The notes beneath the pieces are model-generated. The model searched no databases. It was not told the DNA's origin and was given only the letters and a program-made list of their open reading frames with translations. 64,000 nucleotides of DNA from Paracoccus marinaquae (GTDB lineage: Bacteria > Pseudomonadota > Alphaproteobacteria > Rhodobacterales > Rhodobacteraceae). Shown here piece by piece: positions 19,531 to 30,417 of the stretch (position 1 is its first letter; each line of letters begins with the position of its first letter). The translations under genes and the position numbers were made by a program. Where the stretch lies: contig NZ_JAHKNG010000004.1 in assembly GCF_018860165.1 (NCBI RefSeq), positions 116,618-180,617 on the forward strand, read 5' to 3'.

Positions 19531-20595
19531 TCAGTTCGGAACGGGCGCCCAGCGGATCCAGCGGCCGTGGAAATCGGCCCGGCCCAGCCGCCAGCCTCGC
19601 GGCGATCCGTCCCAGACGCGCAGGGTCAGGGCCGCGCCGTCGCCGCCATCCGCCTCCATGGCGAAATGGGCCAGCGCCGCATCCGGCGAGGCCGCCGCCC
19701 CCGCCCGCGCCAGGGCGGCCTCGCATGCAGCCTGTGTCGCCGGCGGGAAATACTGCGCCGCGATCGTGTGATAGACCAGCGTCAGCCGCCCCGGCGCGGG
19801 CTGCGCCAGCCTTTCGGCCAGCCAGTCGCCGGCATCGCCCGCCGCGACCTGCGGCGGATAATCCCGCGCCAGTTCCAGCGCCGCCCGCAGCCGCGCCAGC
19901 CGCAGGTCCTGATCGGCCCAGCAATAGGCCATCAGCCGCAGCCCGTCCCGCCGCGCATCCAGCGGCCGCAGATCGACCCCTTCGGCCGAAGCCACGCGCA
20001 GCGTTCCGCCCGGCACCTCTCCTTGCCAGTGCGGGGTCAGCACCACCGCCTGCCCGTCCGCCCGGCCCTCGGGCTGATGGTGTGAGGGCGCGGGGGGCGG
20101 CCGGTCCTGCGCCTGCAGGTGATAGCGATGGAAATTCAGGTTCAGCCCGGCCGAGGCCCCCAGTTCAAGCGCCCTGATCGGCAGCGGCGACAGGCCGGAT
20201 GCGAATCGCGCCGCGGCGATGATCGCGGCCGAACGCGCGACCTCGTTGGTCTGCGGCGGGCTGTCCAGCCAGCCCATCAGCATCGCCTCATGCGCGACCA
20301 GTGCCGCGAGGATCGCCGCGCGGTCGACCTGCCTCGCGTGATAGCTTTCGGTCAAGGCGGCGTCGGCGCCGGTCAGGACCAGCGCATGCAGGCCGCCGCA
20401 CAGGCGCAGCGGCACCGAATCCGCCCGCGCGGACGGATCGCCGGTCCAGCCCAGAACCTTCGCGGCAACCGCGCCCTGACCGGCCTTGAGATCATCCGCC
20501 AGCGAAGCGCACAGATCGGCGGTGAAGGGCGAGCCAAGCGCCCGGCAGGCCTTGGCCTGATCGAGAAAGGCCGCGCGGACCCGCGCCTCGCTCAT
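19531..20595 (-). CDS. DUF2332 family protein
   Basis: This 354-residue soluble protein matches the DUF2332 family. It has an N-terminal helical part and a central ALELGASAGLNLNFHRY motif, which resembles the glycine-rich loop of a Rossmann or methyltransferase fold. A QDLRLARLRAALELA helix follows in the middle. The activity is not established. The ATG overlaps the pth stop codon by four bases (ATGA), so it is translated as the second gene of the pth operon. Confidence 0.85.
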   Translation of the reverse strand: MSEARVRAAFLDQAKACRALGSPFTADLCASLADDLKAGQGAVAAKVLGWTGDPSARADSVPLRLCGGLHALVLTGADAALTESYHARQVDRAAILAALVAHEAMLMGWLDSPPQTNEVARSAAIIAAARFASGLSPLPIRALELGASAGLNLNFHRYHLQAQDRPPPAPSHHQPEGRADGQAVVLTPHWQGEVPGGTLRVASAEGVDLRPLDARRDGLRLMAYCWADQDLRLARLRAALELARDYPPQVAAGDAGDWLAERLAQPAPGRLTLVYHTIAAQYFPPATQAACEAALARAGAAASPDAALAHFAMEADGGDGAALTLRVWDGSPRGWRLGRADFHGRWIRWAPVPN

Positions 20596-21314
20596 TTGAA
20601 GCGCTCGGTCAGGGCACGCAGCCGGTCGGCGAGACTGGCGGGTTGCGGCGGCGTGTCGGGGCCTGCCTTGCCGGGCTTCGGTTTTGGATCAGGTTTGGAC
20701 TGTGCCGGCCGCGCCTCGGGCGGCCGGTCGCCGGTGCCGCTGCGGGCGGGCGCGGTGCGCGCGGCGACGGCGTTCTGGAACCGGCCGTGATCGCCCGAGG
20801 CCAGCGCCGCTGCGCCGTCGGAAACTCCGCGCAACAGGTCGTCAAGCCAGTCCTGATCGGCCTTGGCGAAATCCGACAGCACATAGCCCGCGACCCGGTC
20901 CTTGTGGCCGGGATGGCCGATCCCCAGCCGCACCCGGTCGTATTCGGCGCCGATATGCTGATGGATCGAGCGCAGCCCGTTATGCCCGGCATGACCGCCG
21001 CCGCGCTTCACGCGGCATTTCCCGGGCGCCAGATCCAGTTCGTCATGCAGCACGGTCACGTCTTCGGGCGCCAGTTTCAGATAACGCATGGCCTCGCCCA
21101 CGGCCTGGCCCGAGAGGTTCATGAAACCCTGCGGCTTCAGCAGCGTCACCCGGGCCTCGCCCAGGCGCCCCTCGGCCGCAAGCCCCTGAAACCGCGCCTT
21201 CCACGGGCCTAAACCGTGATCGGCGGCGATCCGGTCCACCGCCATGAAGCCGATATTGTGGCGGTTGGCGGTGTATTTCGCGCCCGGATTTCCCAACCCC
21301 ACGATCAGCTTCAC
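20592..21314 (-). CDS. pth: Peptidyl-tRNA hydrolase
   Basis: Pth recycles peptidyl-tRNA released from stalled ribosomes. The 240-residue protein begins KLIVGLGNPGAKYTANRHNIGF with the catalytic histidine of Pth1 enzymes. Downstream motifs FMNLSGQAV, HDELDLAPG and KRGGGHAGHNGLRS are intact. A GTG start at 21314 is chosen because AGGAGG sits five bases before it. Upstream ATGs lack this. Residues after about 190 form an extra proline- and lysine-rich tail common in alphaproteobacteria. Confidence 0.94.
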   Translation of the reverse strand: MKLIVGLGNPGAKYTANRHNIGFMAVDRIAADHGLGPWKARFQGLAAEGRLGEARVTLLKPQGFMNLSGQAVGEAMRYLKLAPEDVTVLHDELDLAPGKCRVKRGGGHAGHNGLRSIHQHIGAEYDRVRLGIGHPGHKDRVAGYVLSDFAKADQDWLDDLLRGVSDGAAALASGDHGRFQNAVAARTAPARSGTGDRPPEARPAQSKPDPKPKPGKAGPDTPPQPASLADRLRALTERFK

Positions 21315-21482
21315 ATCTGCCTCCTGCGTCATCACGGCCGGGATGCCTCTGGCCGTTTTGCGATCCATACCTTGCGGCGGACCTTGCCGGTTACTAAGAC
21401 TCTGTCAACCTTTCGCGACTAAGACAGGGATTCAAGCCCGGACGAATCGCGGGAACAGGGATATTTGAGGCAAGGAAAGACG

Positions 21483-22115
21483 ATGAGCGATCCGGCAGAA
21501 TTCTACATGAACACCCTTGTTCCCATGGTGGTCGAGCAGACCTCGCGCGGGGAACGTGCCTATGACATCTTCTCGCGGTTGCTGAAGGAGCGCATCATCT
21601 TCGTCTCGGGGCCGGTCCATGACGGCATGTCGACGCTGATCTGCGCGCAATTGCTGTTCCTTGAGGCGGAGAACCCGACCAAGGATATCAGCATGTACAT
21701 CAACAGCCCCGGCGGCGTGGTGACCTCGGGCCTGTCGATCTATGACACGATGCAGTATATCCGCCCGCGCGTCTCGACGCTGGTGGTCGGGCAGGCCGCC
21801 TCGATGGGCTCGCTTCTGCTGGCCGCGGGCGAGCCGGGCCTGCGCCATTCGCTGCCCAACAGCCGGGTGATGGTGCACCAGCCCTCGGGCGGCTTCCGGG
21901 GGCAGGCGACCGATATCCTGATCCACGCCCGCGAGACCGAAAAGCTGAAGCGCCGCCTGAACGAGATTTACGTGGCCCATACCGGCAGGACGCTGGAAGA
22001 GGTCGAGGAGGCACTGGAACGGGACCGGTTCATGTCGCCGGAAGAGGCGAAGGAATGGGGCCTGATCGACGAGGTGCTTGTGCCGCGGGGCAAGGCCGAG
22101 CCCGATAAGAAATAG
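21483..22115 (+). CDS. clpP: ATP-dependent Clp protease proteolytic subunit
   Basis: ClpP is the serine-protease ring of ClpXP/ClpAP. The 210-residue protein has the nucleophile S107 in GQAASMGS, H132 in [10 protein letters not shown] and the catalytic aspartate in the [11 protein letters not shown] segment near residue 181. The ATG at 21483 follows an AAGGAAAG ribosome site. clpX follows 161 bases downstream. The short propeptide typical of ClpP is present. Confidence 0.96.
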   Translation: MSDPAEFYMNTLVPMVVEQTSRGERAYDIFSRLLKERIIFVSGPVHDGMSTLICAQLLFLEAENPTKDISMYINSPGGVVTSGLSIYDTMQYIRPRVSTLVVGQAASMGSLLLAAGEPGLRHSLPNSRVMVHQPSGGFRGQATDILIHARETEKLKRRLNEIYVAHTGRTLEEVEEALERDRFMSPEEAKEWGLIDEVLVPRGKAEPDKK

Positions 22116-22276
22116 GCCGGTTGGGGATTGTGACGACGGCATGTCGCTCCTAACATGGCGCGAAGCGATCGTGGCGGCCGGGATGGCCGCCGCGGCGATG
22201 GCAAAAGCGGTGGGCGGGGACGGACCCGCGGCCGCCCGTCGGGCCAAGGGGCAGGCGGCAACGAAGGAAGTGGACG

Positions 22277-23542
<1,266 letters not shown>

Positions 23543-23551
23543 TTGGCCAAG

Positions 23552-23592
23552 GACCCGGCGGACGCGCGGCCTGTCCGGGCCGGGCTTTTGGC
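23552..23592 (+). terminator. Possible terminator after clpX
   Basis: CCCGGC and GGAC arms near 23553-23563 can pair with GTCC and GCCGGG near 23574-23585, followed by CTTTTGG. The stem has a bulge, so this is a tentative call. Confidence 0.35.
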
Positions 23593-23735
23593 CGGTGTTT
23601 CCGCCCGGACGGGATCGGCCCTGGCGGCCGGTCGTTCCGAGGAACTGCGCGGCGAGACGCCTCACCGCGAAGGCTGGACGTCAGGGACAAACTGCGCCAT
23701 ATCTCGAGCGAACCGGAAGAATGAGGTCCGTGCCG

Positions 23736-24119
23736 ATGTCCGTCAAATCCACGCTGCTTCGTGTCCTGACCTGGTGGAACAGCCAGACCATCAACACGCA
23801 GGTCTGGACCTGGCGGAACGGCAGGAAAGTCGGAGAGGACGAGCAGGGCAACGTCTTCTATCAGACCAAGGACGGCAAGCGCCGCTGGGTCATCTACAAG
23901 GGCGAGGCCGAGGCCAGCAAGATCAGCCCGGAATGGCATGGCTGGCTGCACCATACCTGGGACGAACCGCCGACCGAGGTTCCGCTGGCGCACAGGACCT
24001 GGGAAAAGCCGCATCGGCCGAACCTGACCGGCTCGCCCGCGGCCTATCACCCTGATGGCTCGCTCTACCGGGCCGAACCCGCCGTCCGGCGCGATTATGA
24101 CGCGTGGCAGCCCGAATAG
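23736..24119 (+). CDS. Complex I accessory subunit NDUFA12 family protein
   Basis: This 127-residue protein is the bacterial counterpart of the mitochondrial B17.2/NDUFA12 subunit, which sits on the peripheral arm of NADH:ubiquinone oxidoreductase in alphaproteobacteria. Family hallmarks are [43 protein letters not shown] and the [14 protein letters not shown] stretch. An in-frame ATG at 23721 is an alternative start. The ATG at 23736 matches the family N-terminus and has GAGG upstream. The stop abuts the mlaD ATG. No nuo genes are in the window. Confidence 0.92.
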   Translation: MSVKSTLLRVLTWWNSQTINTQVWTWRNGRKVGEDEQGNVFYQTKDGKRRWVIYKGEAEASKISPEWHGWLHHTWDEPPTEVPLAHRTWEKPHRPNLTGSPAAYHPDGSLYRAEPAVRRDYDAWQPE

Positions 24120-24581
24120 ATGACCGCTGGTGCCGAGCATCGGGCCGAACTGATCGCCGGTGGCATGGTTCTGGCCGTTGCCGCCGGGTTTCTGATCTGG
24201 GCGACGGGCGGTGATCTGCCCGGGCGGGGCGGCTATGAGCTGACGGCGTCATTCCCCGATGTCGATGGTGTCGAGATCGGCACCGAGGTGCGGCTGGCGG
24301 GGGTCAAGGTCGGGCGGGTGACCGGGGTCGGGCTTAATCCGCAGACCTATATGGCCGATGCGACCCTGAGCATCCCCGACGATGTGGTATTGCCTGCCGA
24401 CAGCGCCGCGATCATCCAGTCGGATGGCCTGCTGGGCGGCGCCTATATCCAGATCCAGCCGGGCGGCAGCCTCGAAAACCTTGCACCCGGAGACGAGATC
24501 GAGGAGGTGCAGGGCGCGGTCAGCCTGATCCAGCTGATGATGAAATTCGTCGACAGCCAGGCGCAGGACGGTGAAGGCTAG
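24120..24581 (+). CDS. mlaD: MlaD-like phospholipid-transport substrate-binding protein
   Basis: This 153-residue MCE-domain protein is anchored by one N-terminal helix (about 11-29). The MCE domain (about 38-118) reads YELTASFPDVDGVEIGTEVRLAGVKVG and ends with QSDGLLGGAYIQIQPGG, as in MlaD. MlaD forms the periplasmic hexamer of the MlaFEDB complex that keeps outer-membrane lipid asymmetry. The other mla genes are not here. It directly follows the NDUFA12 gene with no gap and is followed by a DUF2155 gene two bases on. Confidence 0.88.
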   Translation: MTAGAEHRAELIAGGMVLAVAAGFLIWATGGDLPGRGGYELTASFPDVDGVEIGTEVRLAGVKVGRVTGVGLNPQTYMADATLSIPDDVVLPADSAAIIQSDGLLGGAYIQIQPGGSLENLAPGDEIEEVQGAVSLIQLMMKFVDSQAQDGEG

Positions 24582-24583
24582 CC

Positions 24584-24940
24584 ATGATCCGGATGCTTTC
24601 CGCCGCGCTTGCGTTAGCCCTTGCCCTTCCCGCCGCGGCGCAGGAGGTGGCGCGCGCCGATGGTGCATTGCTGCGCGGGCTGGACAAGATTTCGGGCCGC
24701 ACCTCCGATATCCGCCTTGGGGTCGGCGAGGCGGTCCGCTATGGCCGGCTGGAGGTGCGCCTGGGCGAGTGTCGCTATCCGGCCGGGAATCCCAGTTCGG
24801 ACGCCTTCGCGCAACTGACCGTCACCGATCTGTCGCAGAACGTCACCCTGTTCAGCGGCTGGATGATTGCCAGTTCGCCCGCATTGTCGGCGCTGGATGA
24901 TGCGCGCTACGACGTCTGGGTGATTTCCTGCCAGAGCTGA
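24584..24940 (+). CDS. DUF2155 periplasmic protein
   Basis: This 118-residue protein has a signal peptide (LSAALALALALPAAAQ). The mature part matches DUF2155: ARADGALLRGLDKISGRT, LEVRLGECRYP and FSGWMIASSPALSALDDARYDVWVISC. The two cysteines probably form a disulfide. The family keeps company with aat and accBC in Rhodobacteraceae, with no known function. Its 3' end overlaps the convergent aat gene by 34 bases. Confidence 0.88.
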   Translation: MIRMLSAALALALALPAAAQEVARADGALLRGLDKISGRTSDIRLGVGEAVRYGRLEVRLGECRYPAGNPSSDAFAQLTVTDLSQNVTLFSGWMIASSPALSALDDARYDVWVISCQS

Positions 24941-25536
24941 TCGGCGTCGGGCAGTTCTGCGGCGCGGAAATCGGCCTTCAGGCGCAGCGCCCGGGCCAGA
25001 CCCTCGTGATAGCGGTCCCGTGGAATCTCGATCCCGCCCATCCGCGCCAGATGCGGTGTCAGGAACTGCGTGTCGAAGAGCGTAAAGCCGCATCGTGCCA
25101 GATGCGACGAGGTCCAGAGCAGCGCCATCTTGGAGCCGTTCGGGCGCATCGAGACCATCGATTCCCCGAAGAAGGCCGATCCCAGGGTGACGCCGAACAA
25201 TCCGCCCGCGAAATCCCCCTCGTAGAGGACGGTGATGGCATGGGCGTGGCCGGTGCGGTGCAGGTCGGAATAGAGCCGCGCCAGCGGGGCGTTGATCCAG
25301 GTCACGTCGCGATCGGCGCAGGCCGCCACGACCGCGTCGAAATTCCCGTCCCGCCGCGCCGACCAGCCGCCGCGCCGCAACTCGCGCAGCAGCGATCGCG
25401 AGGCATGGACCCCGCCCACCGGGATCACCCCGCGCCGTGGCGGATCGAACCAGAACAGCCGCGGATCGCCGGCGCTTTCGGCCATGGGAAAGACGCCGCG
25501 GGCATAGCCCGCAAGCAATTGCGAGGCGCTCAGCAT
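24907..25536 (-). CDS. aat: Leucyl/phenylalanyl-tRNA--protein transferase
   Basis: Aat adds Leu or Phe to proteins with N-terminal Lys or Arg, marking them for ClpAP. The 209-residue protein shows the family core: YARGVFPMAESAGDPRLFWFDPPRRGVIP, HAITVLYEGDFAGGLFGVTLGSAFFGESM and FDTQFLTPHL. It is the last gene of an accB-accC-aat unit, 10 bases after accC. Confidence 0.95.
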   Translation of the reverse strand: MLSASQLLAGYARGVFPMAESAGDPRLFWFDPPRRGVIPVGGVHASRSLLRELRRGGWSARRDGNFDAVVAACADRDVTWINAPLARLYSDLHRTGHAHAITVLYEGDFAGGLFGVTLGSAFFGESMVSMRPNGSKMALLWTSSHLARCGFTLFDTQFLTPHLARMGGIEIPRDRYHEGLARALRLKADFRAAELPDADQLWQEITQTS

Positions 25537-25546
25537 CGGCGGCCGG

Positions 25547-26893
25547 TCAGCCGAATTTCTGCTCGAGCCAGCGTTCGAGCCAGTGGATCGAATAGTTGCC
25601 GGTCTGGATGTCCGGCTCGGCCAGCAGGGCGCTGAACAGCGGCACGGTGGTATCGACCCCGTCCACGATCAATTCGCCCAATGCGCGGTCCAGCCGGGCC
25701 AGCGCCTCGCGCCGGTCGCGGCCATGGACGATCAGCTTGCCGATCAGGCTGTCGTAATAGGGCGGGATGGAATAGCCGTCGTAAAGCGCCGAATCGACCC
25801 GCACGCCCAGACCGCCGGGCGCGTGATACTGGCTGATGCGGCCGGGGCAGGGGCTGAAACCCGGCACCTTCTCGGCATTGATGCGCACCTCGATGGCATG
25901 GCCGCGGATGCTGAGCCGGTCCTGCTCGAATTCCATCTCCTCGCCGGCGGCGACCAGGATCTGCTGGCGCACCAGATCGACGCCGAAGATCGCCTCGGTG
26001 ACGGGATGTTCGACCTGCAGGCGGGTGTTCATCTCGATGAAATAGAACTCGCCGTCCTCGAACAGGAACTCGATGGTGCCGGCGCCGGCATATTCGATCC
26101 GGGCCACGGCCTCGGCGCAGATGCGGCCGATCTCGTCGCGCTGCTCGGGGGTGATCACGGGGCCCGGCGCCTCTTCCAGAACCTTCTGGTGGCGGCGCTG
26201 CAGCGAACAGTCGCGTTCGCCCAGATGCACGGCGCGACCCTTGCCGTCGCCGAAGACCTGAACCTCGATATGGCGCGGCTTCTGCAGGTATTTCTCGATA
26301 TAGACATCGGGATTGCCGAAGGCGGCCTTGGCCTCGGCCCGGGCGGTGCGGAAGGCGACCTCCAACCCGTTCTCGTCCAGCGCGACCTTCATGCCGCGCC
26401 CGCCGCCGCCGGCCGTGGCCTTGATGATGACCGGGTAACCGATCTCGGCCGCGACCGTCTTCGCCGTCTCGACATCGTCGACGCCGCCCGCGCTGCCGGG
26501 CACGCAGGGCACGCCAAGCGCCTTCATCGTGTCCTTGGCGGTGATCTTGTCGCCCATGATGCGGATATGTTCGGCGCGCGGGCCGATGAAGGTGATGCCG
26601 TGGTCTTCCAGCATCTGAACGAATTGCGCGTTCTCGGACAGGAAGCCATAGCCGGGATGGATCGCCTGCGCGCCGGTGATCTCGCAGGCCGAGATGATGG
26701 CGGGCATCGACAGGTAGCTTGCGGCCGAGGGGGCAGGGCCGATGCAGACCGATTCATCGGCCATGCGCACATGCATCGCATCCGAATCGGCGGTCGAATG
26801 GACCGCGACCGACGCGATTCCCATCTCGCGGCAGGCACGGATCACGCGCAGGGCGATCTCGCCGCGATTGGCGATCAGGATCTTGTCGAACAT
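25547..26893 (-). CDS. accC: Biotin carboxylase subunit of acetyl-CoA carboxylase
   Basis: AccC carboxylates the biotin on AccB using ATP and bicarbonate, the first half of malonyl-CoA synthesis. The 448-residue ATP-grasp enzyme starts [20 protein letters not shown] and has the glycine-rich ATP loop [13 protein letters not shown] and the [13 protein letters not shown] active-site segment. The gene lies seven bases after accB. The carboxyltransferase genes accA and accD are not in the window. Confidence 0.97.
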   Translation of the reverse strand: MFDKILIANRGEIALRVIRACREMGIASVAVHSTADSDAMHVRMADESVCIGPAPSAASYLSMPAIISACEITGAQAIHPGYGFLSENAQFVQMLEDHGITFIGPRAEHIRIMGDKITAKDTMKALGVPCVPGSAGGVDDVETAKTVAAEIGYPVIIKATAGGGGRGMKVALDENGLEVAFRTARAEAKAAFGNPDVYIEKYLQKPRHIEVQVFGDGKGRAVHLGERDCSLQRRHQKVLEEAPGPVITPEQRDEIGRICAEAVARIEYAGAGTIEFLFEDGEFYFIEMNTRLQVEHPVTEAIFGVDLVRQQILVAAGEEMEFEQDRLSIRGHAIEVRINAEKVPGFSPCPGRISQYHAPGGLGVRVDSALYDGYSIPPYYDSLIGKLIVHGRDRREALARLDRALGELIVDGVDTTVPLFSALLAEPDIQTGNYSIHWLERWLEQKFG

Positions 26894-26900
26894 GGCCGCC

Positions 26901-27407
26901 TCACTCGACGACCATCAGGGGGGCGCCGAACTCGACCGGGGTGCCGTCATCCACGAGGATGCGCCTGACGGTGCCCGCGCGCGGGGCGGGGATGTGGTTC
27001 ATGGTCTTCATCGCCTCGACGATCAGAAGCGTGTCACCCTCGGCGACGCTCTGGCCGATCTGCACGAAGGGCGCGGCGCCGGGTTCGGGCGACAGATAGG
27101 CCGTGCCGACCATCGGCGAGGTCACGGCGCCGGGCAGGCTGGCGGGGTCGTCGCCGGCGGCGGCGGGCGCGGTGGCGGCCGGGGCGTGCGCGGCCGCAGG
27201 GGCGGCCATGACAGCCGGCGCGACCGGGGCGGCGACGGCGATCTGCTTGCCATGCTTGGACAGGCTGACCGTCAGGCGGTCATGTTCGCCATAGTCGCGC
27301 TTGACCGAAATTTCGCTCAGCTCGCTGGCGTTCAGCAATTCGGCCAGAGACCGGATGAAGGCCACGTCGCCCTCGTGATGCTTGCCGTCTTCGGAATCCT
27401 TGCTCAT
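26901..27407 (-). CDS. accB: Biotin carboxyl carrier protein of acetyl-CoA carboxylase
   Basis: AccB carries the biotin between carboxylase and carboxyltransferase. The 168-residue protein has an N-terminal helical part, a flexible Ala/Pro linker (about 65-90) and a C-terminal biotinyl domain with the target Lys134 in VEAMKTMNH. It is the first gene of accB-accC-aat. The 133-base gap upstream holds a TATAAG sequence on the minus strand near 27468 that could be the -10 box. Confidence 0.95.
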   Translation of the reverse strand: MSKDSEDGKHHEGDVAFIRSLAELLNASELSEISVKRDYGEHDRLTVSLSKHGKQIAVAAPVAPAVMAAPAAAHAPAATAPAAAGDDPASLPGAVTSPMVGTAYLSPEPGAAPFVQIGQSVAEGDTLLIVEAMKTMNHIPAPRAGTVRRILVDDGTPVEFGAPLMVVE

Positions 27408-27540
27408 GCCGTCCTCTGGCTTGTTCCATTAAATCGGCCGCGTTCTGTGGCGGGGCCGTTGTGCCGCTTATAGCGCGGAGGACAACCCAAGGGAAAGTGT
27501 ATTGACAGTCTGGACGGCGCGGCAGGCGGCTGGGTCTTGA

Positions 27541-27857
27541 TCAGCGGGGTGCCGGTCGTGCGGCCTTTTCGGCGAGGCCCGAAATCCCCTCGCGCCGCGC
27601 CAGTTCGGTCGCCACATCCTGCAGCGTGACATCCCGCGCGGCCAGCATGACCAGCAGGTGAAAGATCACGTCGGCCGCTTCCGAGACCAGTTTCTCGCGG
27701 TCGCCCTTCACCGCCTCGATGATCGCCTCGACGGCCTCTTCGCCGAATTTCTCGGCGCATTTCTCGGGGCCCTTGGCCAGCAGTTTCGCGGTCCAGCTGC
27801 TGTCGGGATCGGCGGCCTTGCGGGCCTCGATGGTGGCGGCAAGCCGTTCAAGCGCGC

Positions 27858-27861
<4 letters not shown>
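27541..27861 (-). CDS. hisE: Phosphoribosyl-ATP pyrophosphatase
   Basis: HisE hydrolyses phosphoribosyl-ATP, the second step of histidine synthesis. The 106-residue protein has the all-alpha MazG-like motif [34 protein letters not shown] with the metal-binding EExxE and ExxD positions. It is a stand-alone HisE without a HisI fusion. The start overlaps the hisF stop by four bases. Confidence 0.95.
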
Positions 27862-28619
<758 letters not shown>

Positions 28620-28835
28620 GGCAGGGTGGCCTTTTTCCTCGGGTCGGGGCGTTCTAGATCGAAAAGCCCGCAACGGCCAGAGCTTGCATGGGGAACCGAA
28701 CGCGGATTGCGACCCCCCGAGTGTTGCGTGGGGGGCATACCGCCTTTGCTGTCCGGGCCTCTGGTCGTGTTAGCGCCCGCAGCATATCTCATGGGCAAGC
28801 GCGCGAAGCTACTGTTTTATCCGAAGGAATGAGAA

Positions 28836-29030
28836 ATGACCCACCACGCTGACTGCCAGAACCGCCCGGACGCCGTTGTTACCGGAATCGAGGCTCTGAC
28901 CACCGGCTTGGCTGCACTTGCGGGCCATAATGACGCTGCGACGCAGGTCGCCCCCAATGCCCACAGCACGGGTGGCGAAGCCACCGCCAGGGCTTTCGCC
29001 AATCTTGCCGCTTTCGTGCCGGCCAAGTAA
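28836..29030 (+). CDS. Small hypothetical protein between hisF and hisA
   Basis: This 64-residue alanine-rich soluble polypeptide has no recognisable domain. It opposes the his genes on the plus strand. A GAAGGAATGAGAAATG context gives it a good ribosome site, and the upstream 216 bases are free of other genes and partly AT-rich, which argues for a real gene. It has a histidine-rich start (MTHHAD) and ends soon before the 3' end of hisA. Confidence 0.5.
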   Translation: MTHHADCQNRPDAVVTGIEALTTGLAALAGHNDAATQVAPNAHSTGGEATARAFANLAAFVPAK

Positions 29031-29080
29031 GCCGCGCCGCCGGGCCGAAGCAATCGGCCCATCGGTCGGGGCGCCCGCGG

Positions 29081-29800
29081 CTAGCTGTTCAGCGCCGCCA
29101 GCGCCTCGGCCAGATCCAGCGCGCCATCATAGAGGGCGCGACCCGAGATGGCGCCGGCGATGACCCCGGTGCGGGCCAGAGCCGTCAGGTCGGCCATGGA
29201 CGACACCCCGCCAGAGGCGATGACCGGAATGCTGACCGCGCGGGCCAGGGTCTCGGTCGCGGCGATATTCGGCCCCTGCATGGCGCCGTCGCGGTCGATA
29301 TCGGTATAGATGATCGCCGCCGCCCCGGCATCCTCGCAACGCCGCGCCAGATCGGTCGCCATCACATTGGTTTCGGTCGCCCAGCCGCGCGTGGCGACCC
29401 TGCCGCTGCGGGCGTCGATCCCGACCGCGATGCGGCCCGGGAAGGCATCCGCCGCCTCGCGCACCAGATCGGGGTTTTCGACCGCCGCCGTGCCCAGGAT
29501 CACCCGGGCGAGGCCGCGGTCAAGCCATGCCTCGACGGTTGCCATGTCGCGGATGCCACCGCCCAACTGGGCCGGGATGTCGATGGCCGCCAGAATCGCC
29601 TCGACCGCCGCGGCATTGACCGGATGCCCGGCGAAGGCGCCGTTCAGGTCCACGAGATGCAGCCATTCGGCGCCCGAGTCTTGAAAGGCGCGGGCCTGGG
29701 CGGCGGGGTCGCTGCCGAAGACGGTCGCGGCCTCCATGTCGCCGCGCAGCAGGCGCACGCAGTTGCCGTCCTTCAGGTCGATGGCGGGATAAAGGATCAT
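29081..29800 (-). CDS. hisA: 1-(5-phosphoribosyl)-5-[(phosphoribosylamino)methylideneamino] imidazole-4-carboxamide isomerase
   Basis: HisA performs the Amadori isomerisation in histidine synthesis. The 239-residue barrel starts [17 protein letters not shown] with the catalytic Asp, has [20 protein letters not shown], and the second Asp is in [14 protein letters not shown]. It is a HisF paralogue, and the two share the barrel repeat. The region upstream is shared with a divergent DUF2147 gene. Confidence 0.96.
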   Translation of the reverse strand: MILYPAIDLKDGNCVRLLRGDMEAATVFGSDPAAQARAFQDSGAEWLHLVDLNGAFAGHPVNAAAVEAILAAIDIPAQLGGGIRDMATVEAWLDRGLARVILGTAAVENPDLVREAADAFPGRIAVGIDARSGRVATRGWATETNVMATDLARRCEDAGAAAIIYTDIDRDGAMQGPNIAATETLARAVSIPVIASGGVSSMADLTALARTGVIAGAISGRALYDGALDLAEALAALNS

Positions 29801-29940
29801 CTGGATACTCGCAGTCGTGACGTTGCGCCCCCTTTTGCATTTTGCGGGGCAAAGGGGAAGGGTCGGACCCCACGTCAGCCTTGCCTCGGCAAAGCTCTGC
29901 GGCGCAAGGTGATCTGCGCATTCCCCAGGGAGGAGGGATC

Positions 29941-30324
29941 ATGAGAAAATTCGCCATCACCGCCGCATTCCTGCTGGCCGCCACCGCCGCCGGCGCCGAC
30001 CCGATCGAGGGCCTGTGGCAGACCCAGCCCGACGAGGGATCTTTCGCCCACGTCACCATCGCGCCCTGCGGCGGCGCCTTCTGCGGCACCATCAGCCGCA
30101 CCTTCAAGGACAAGGCCGAATACAAGTCGCCCAACCTTGGCCGCCAGATCGTCATCGACATGGCGCCGAAGGGCGGCGGAAGCTATGAGGGCAAGGTCTG
30201 GCGTCCGGCGAACAACAAGGTCTATCAGGGCAAGGCCAGCGTCTCGGGCAACCAGTTGAGCCTTGCCGGCTGCGTCGCCGGCGGCCTGCTGTGCAAGAGC
30301 CAGACCTGGGTGCGGGTCAAGTAA
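29941..30324 (+). CDS. DUF2147 periplasmic protein
   Basis: This 127-residue protein has a signal peptide (FAITAAFLLAATAAGA) and matches DUF2147 by its IEGLWQTQPDEGSFAHVTIAPCG start, the KVWRPANNKVYQGKASVSG strands and the terminal LSLAGCVAGGLLCKSQTWVRV. It is a lipocalin-like small beta barrel of unknown function, with four cysteines that could pair. GGGAGGAGGG is its ribosome site. DUF2147 genes are commonly seen near hisA in this group. Confidence 0.85.
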   Translation: MRKFAITAAFLLAATAAGADPIEGLWQTQPDEGSFAHVTIAPCGGAFCGTISRTFKDKAEYKSPNLGRQIVIDMAPKGGGSYEGKVWRPANNKVYQGKASVSGNQLSLAGCVAGGLLCKSQTWVRVK

Positions 30325-30417
30325 CCCGACCGGGGCCAAAGCCCAAGCGGCCGGCTTGCGTGAAACGCTGCCGGCGCTAATCTTCCTTCAAGCCGCAGGG
30401 GCAAAGGGGGGATTCCG

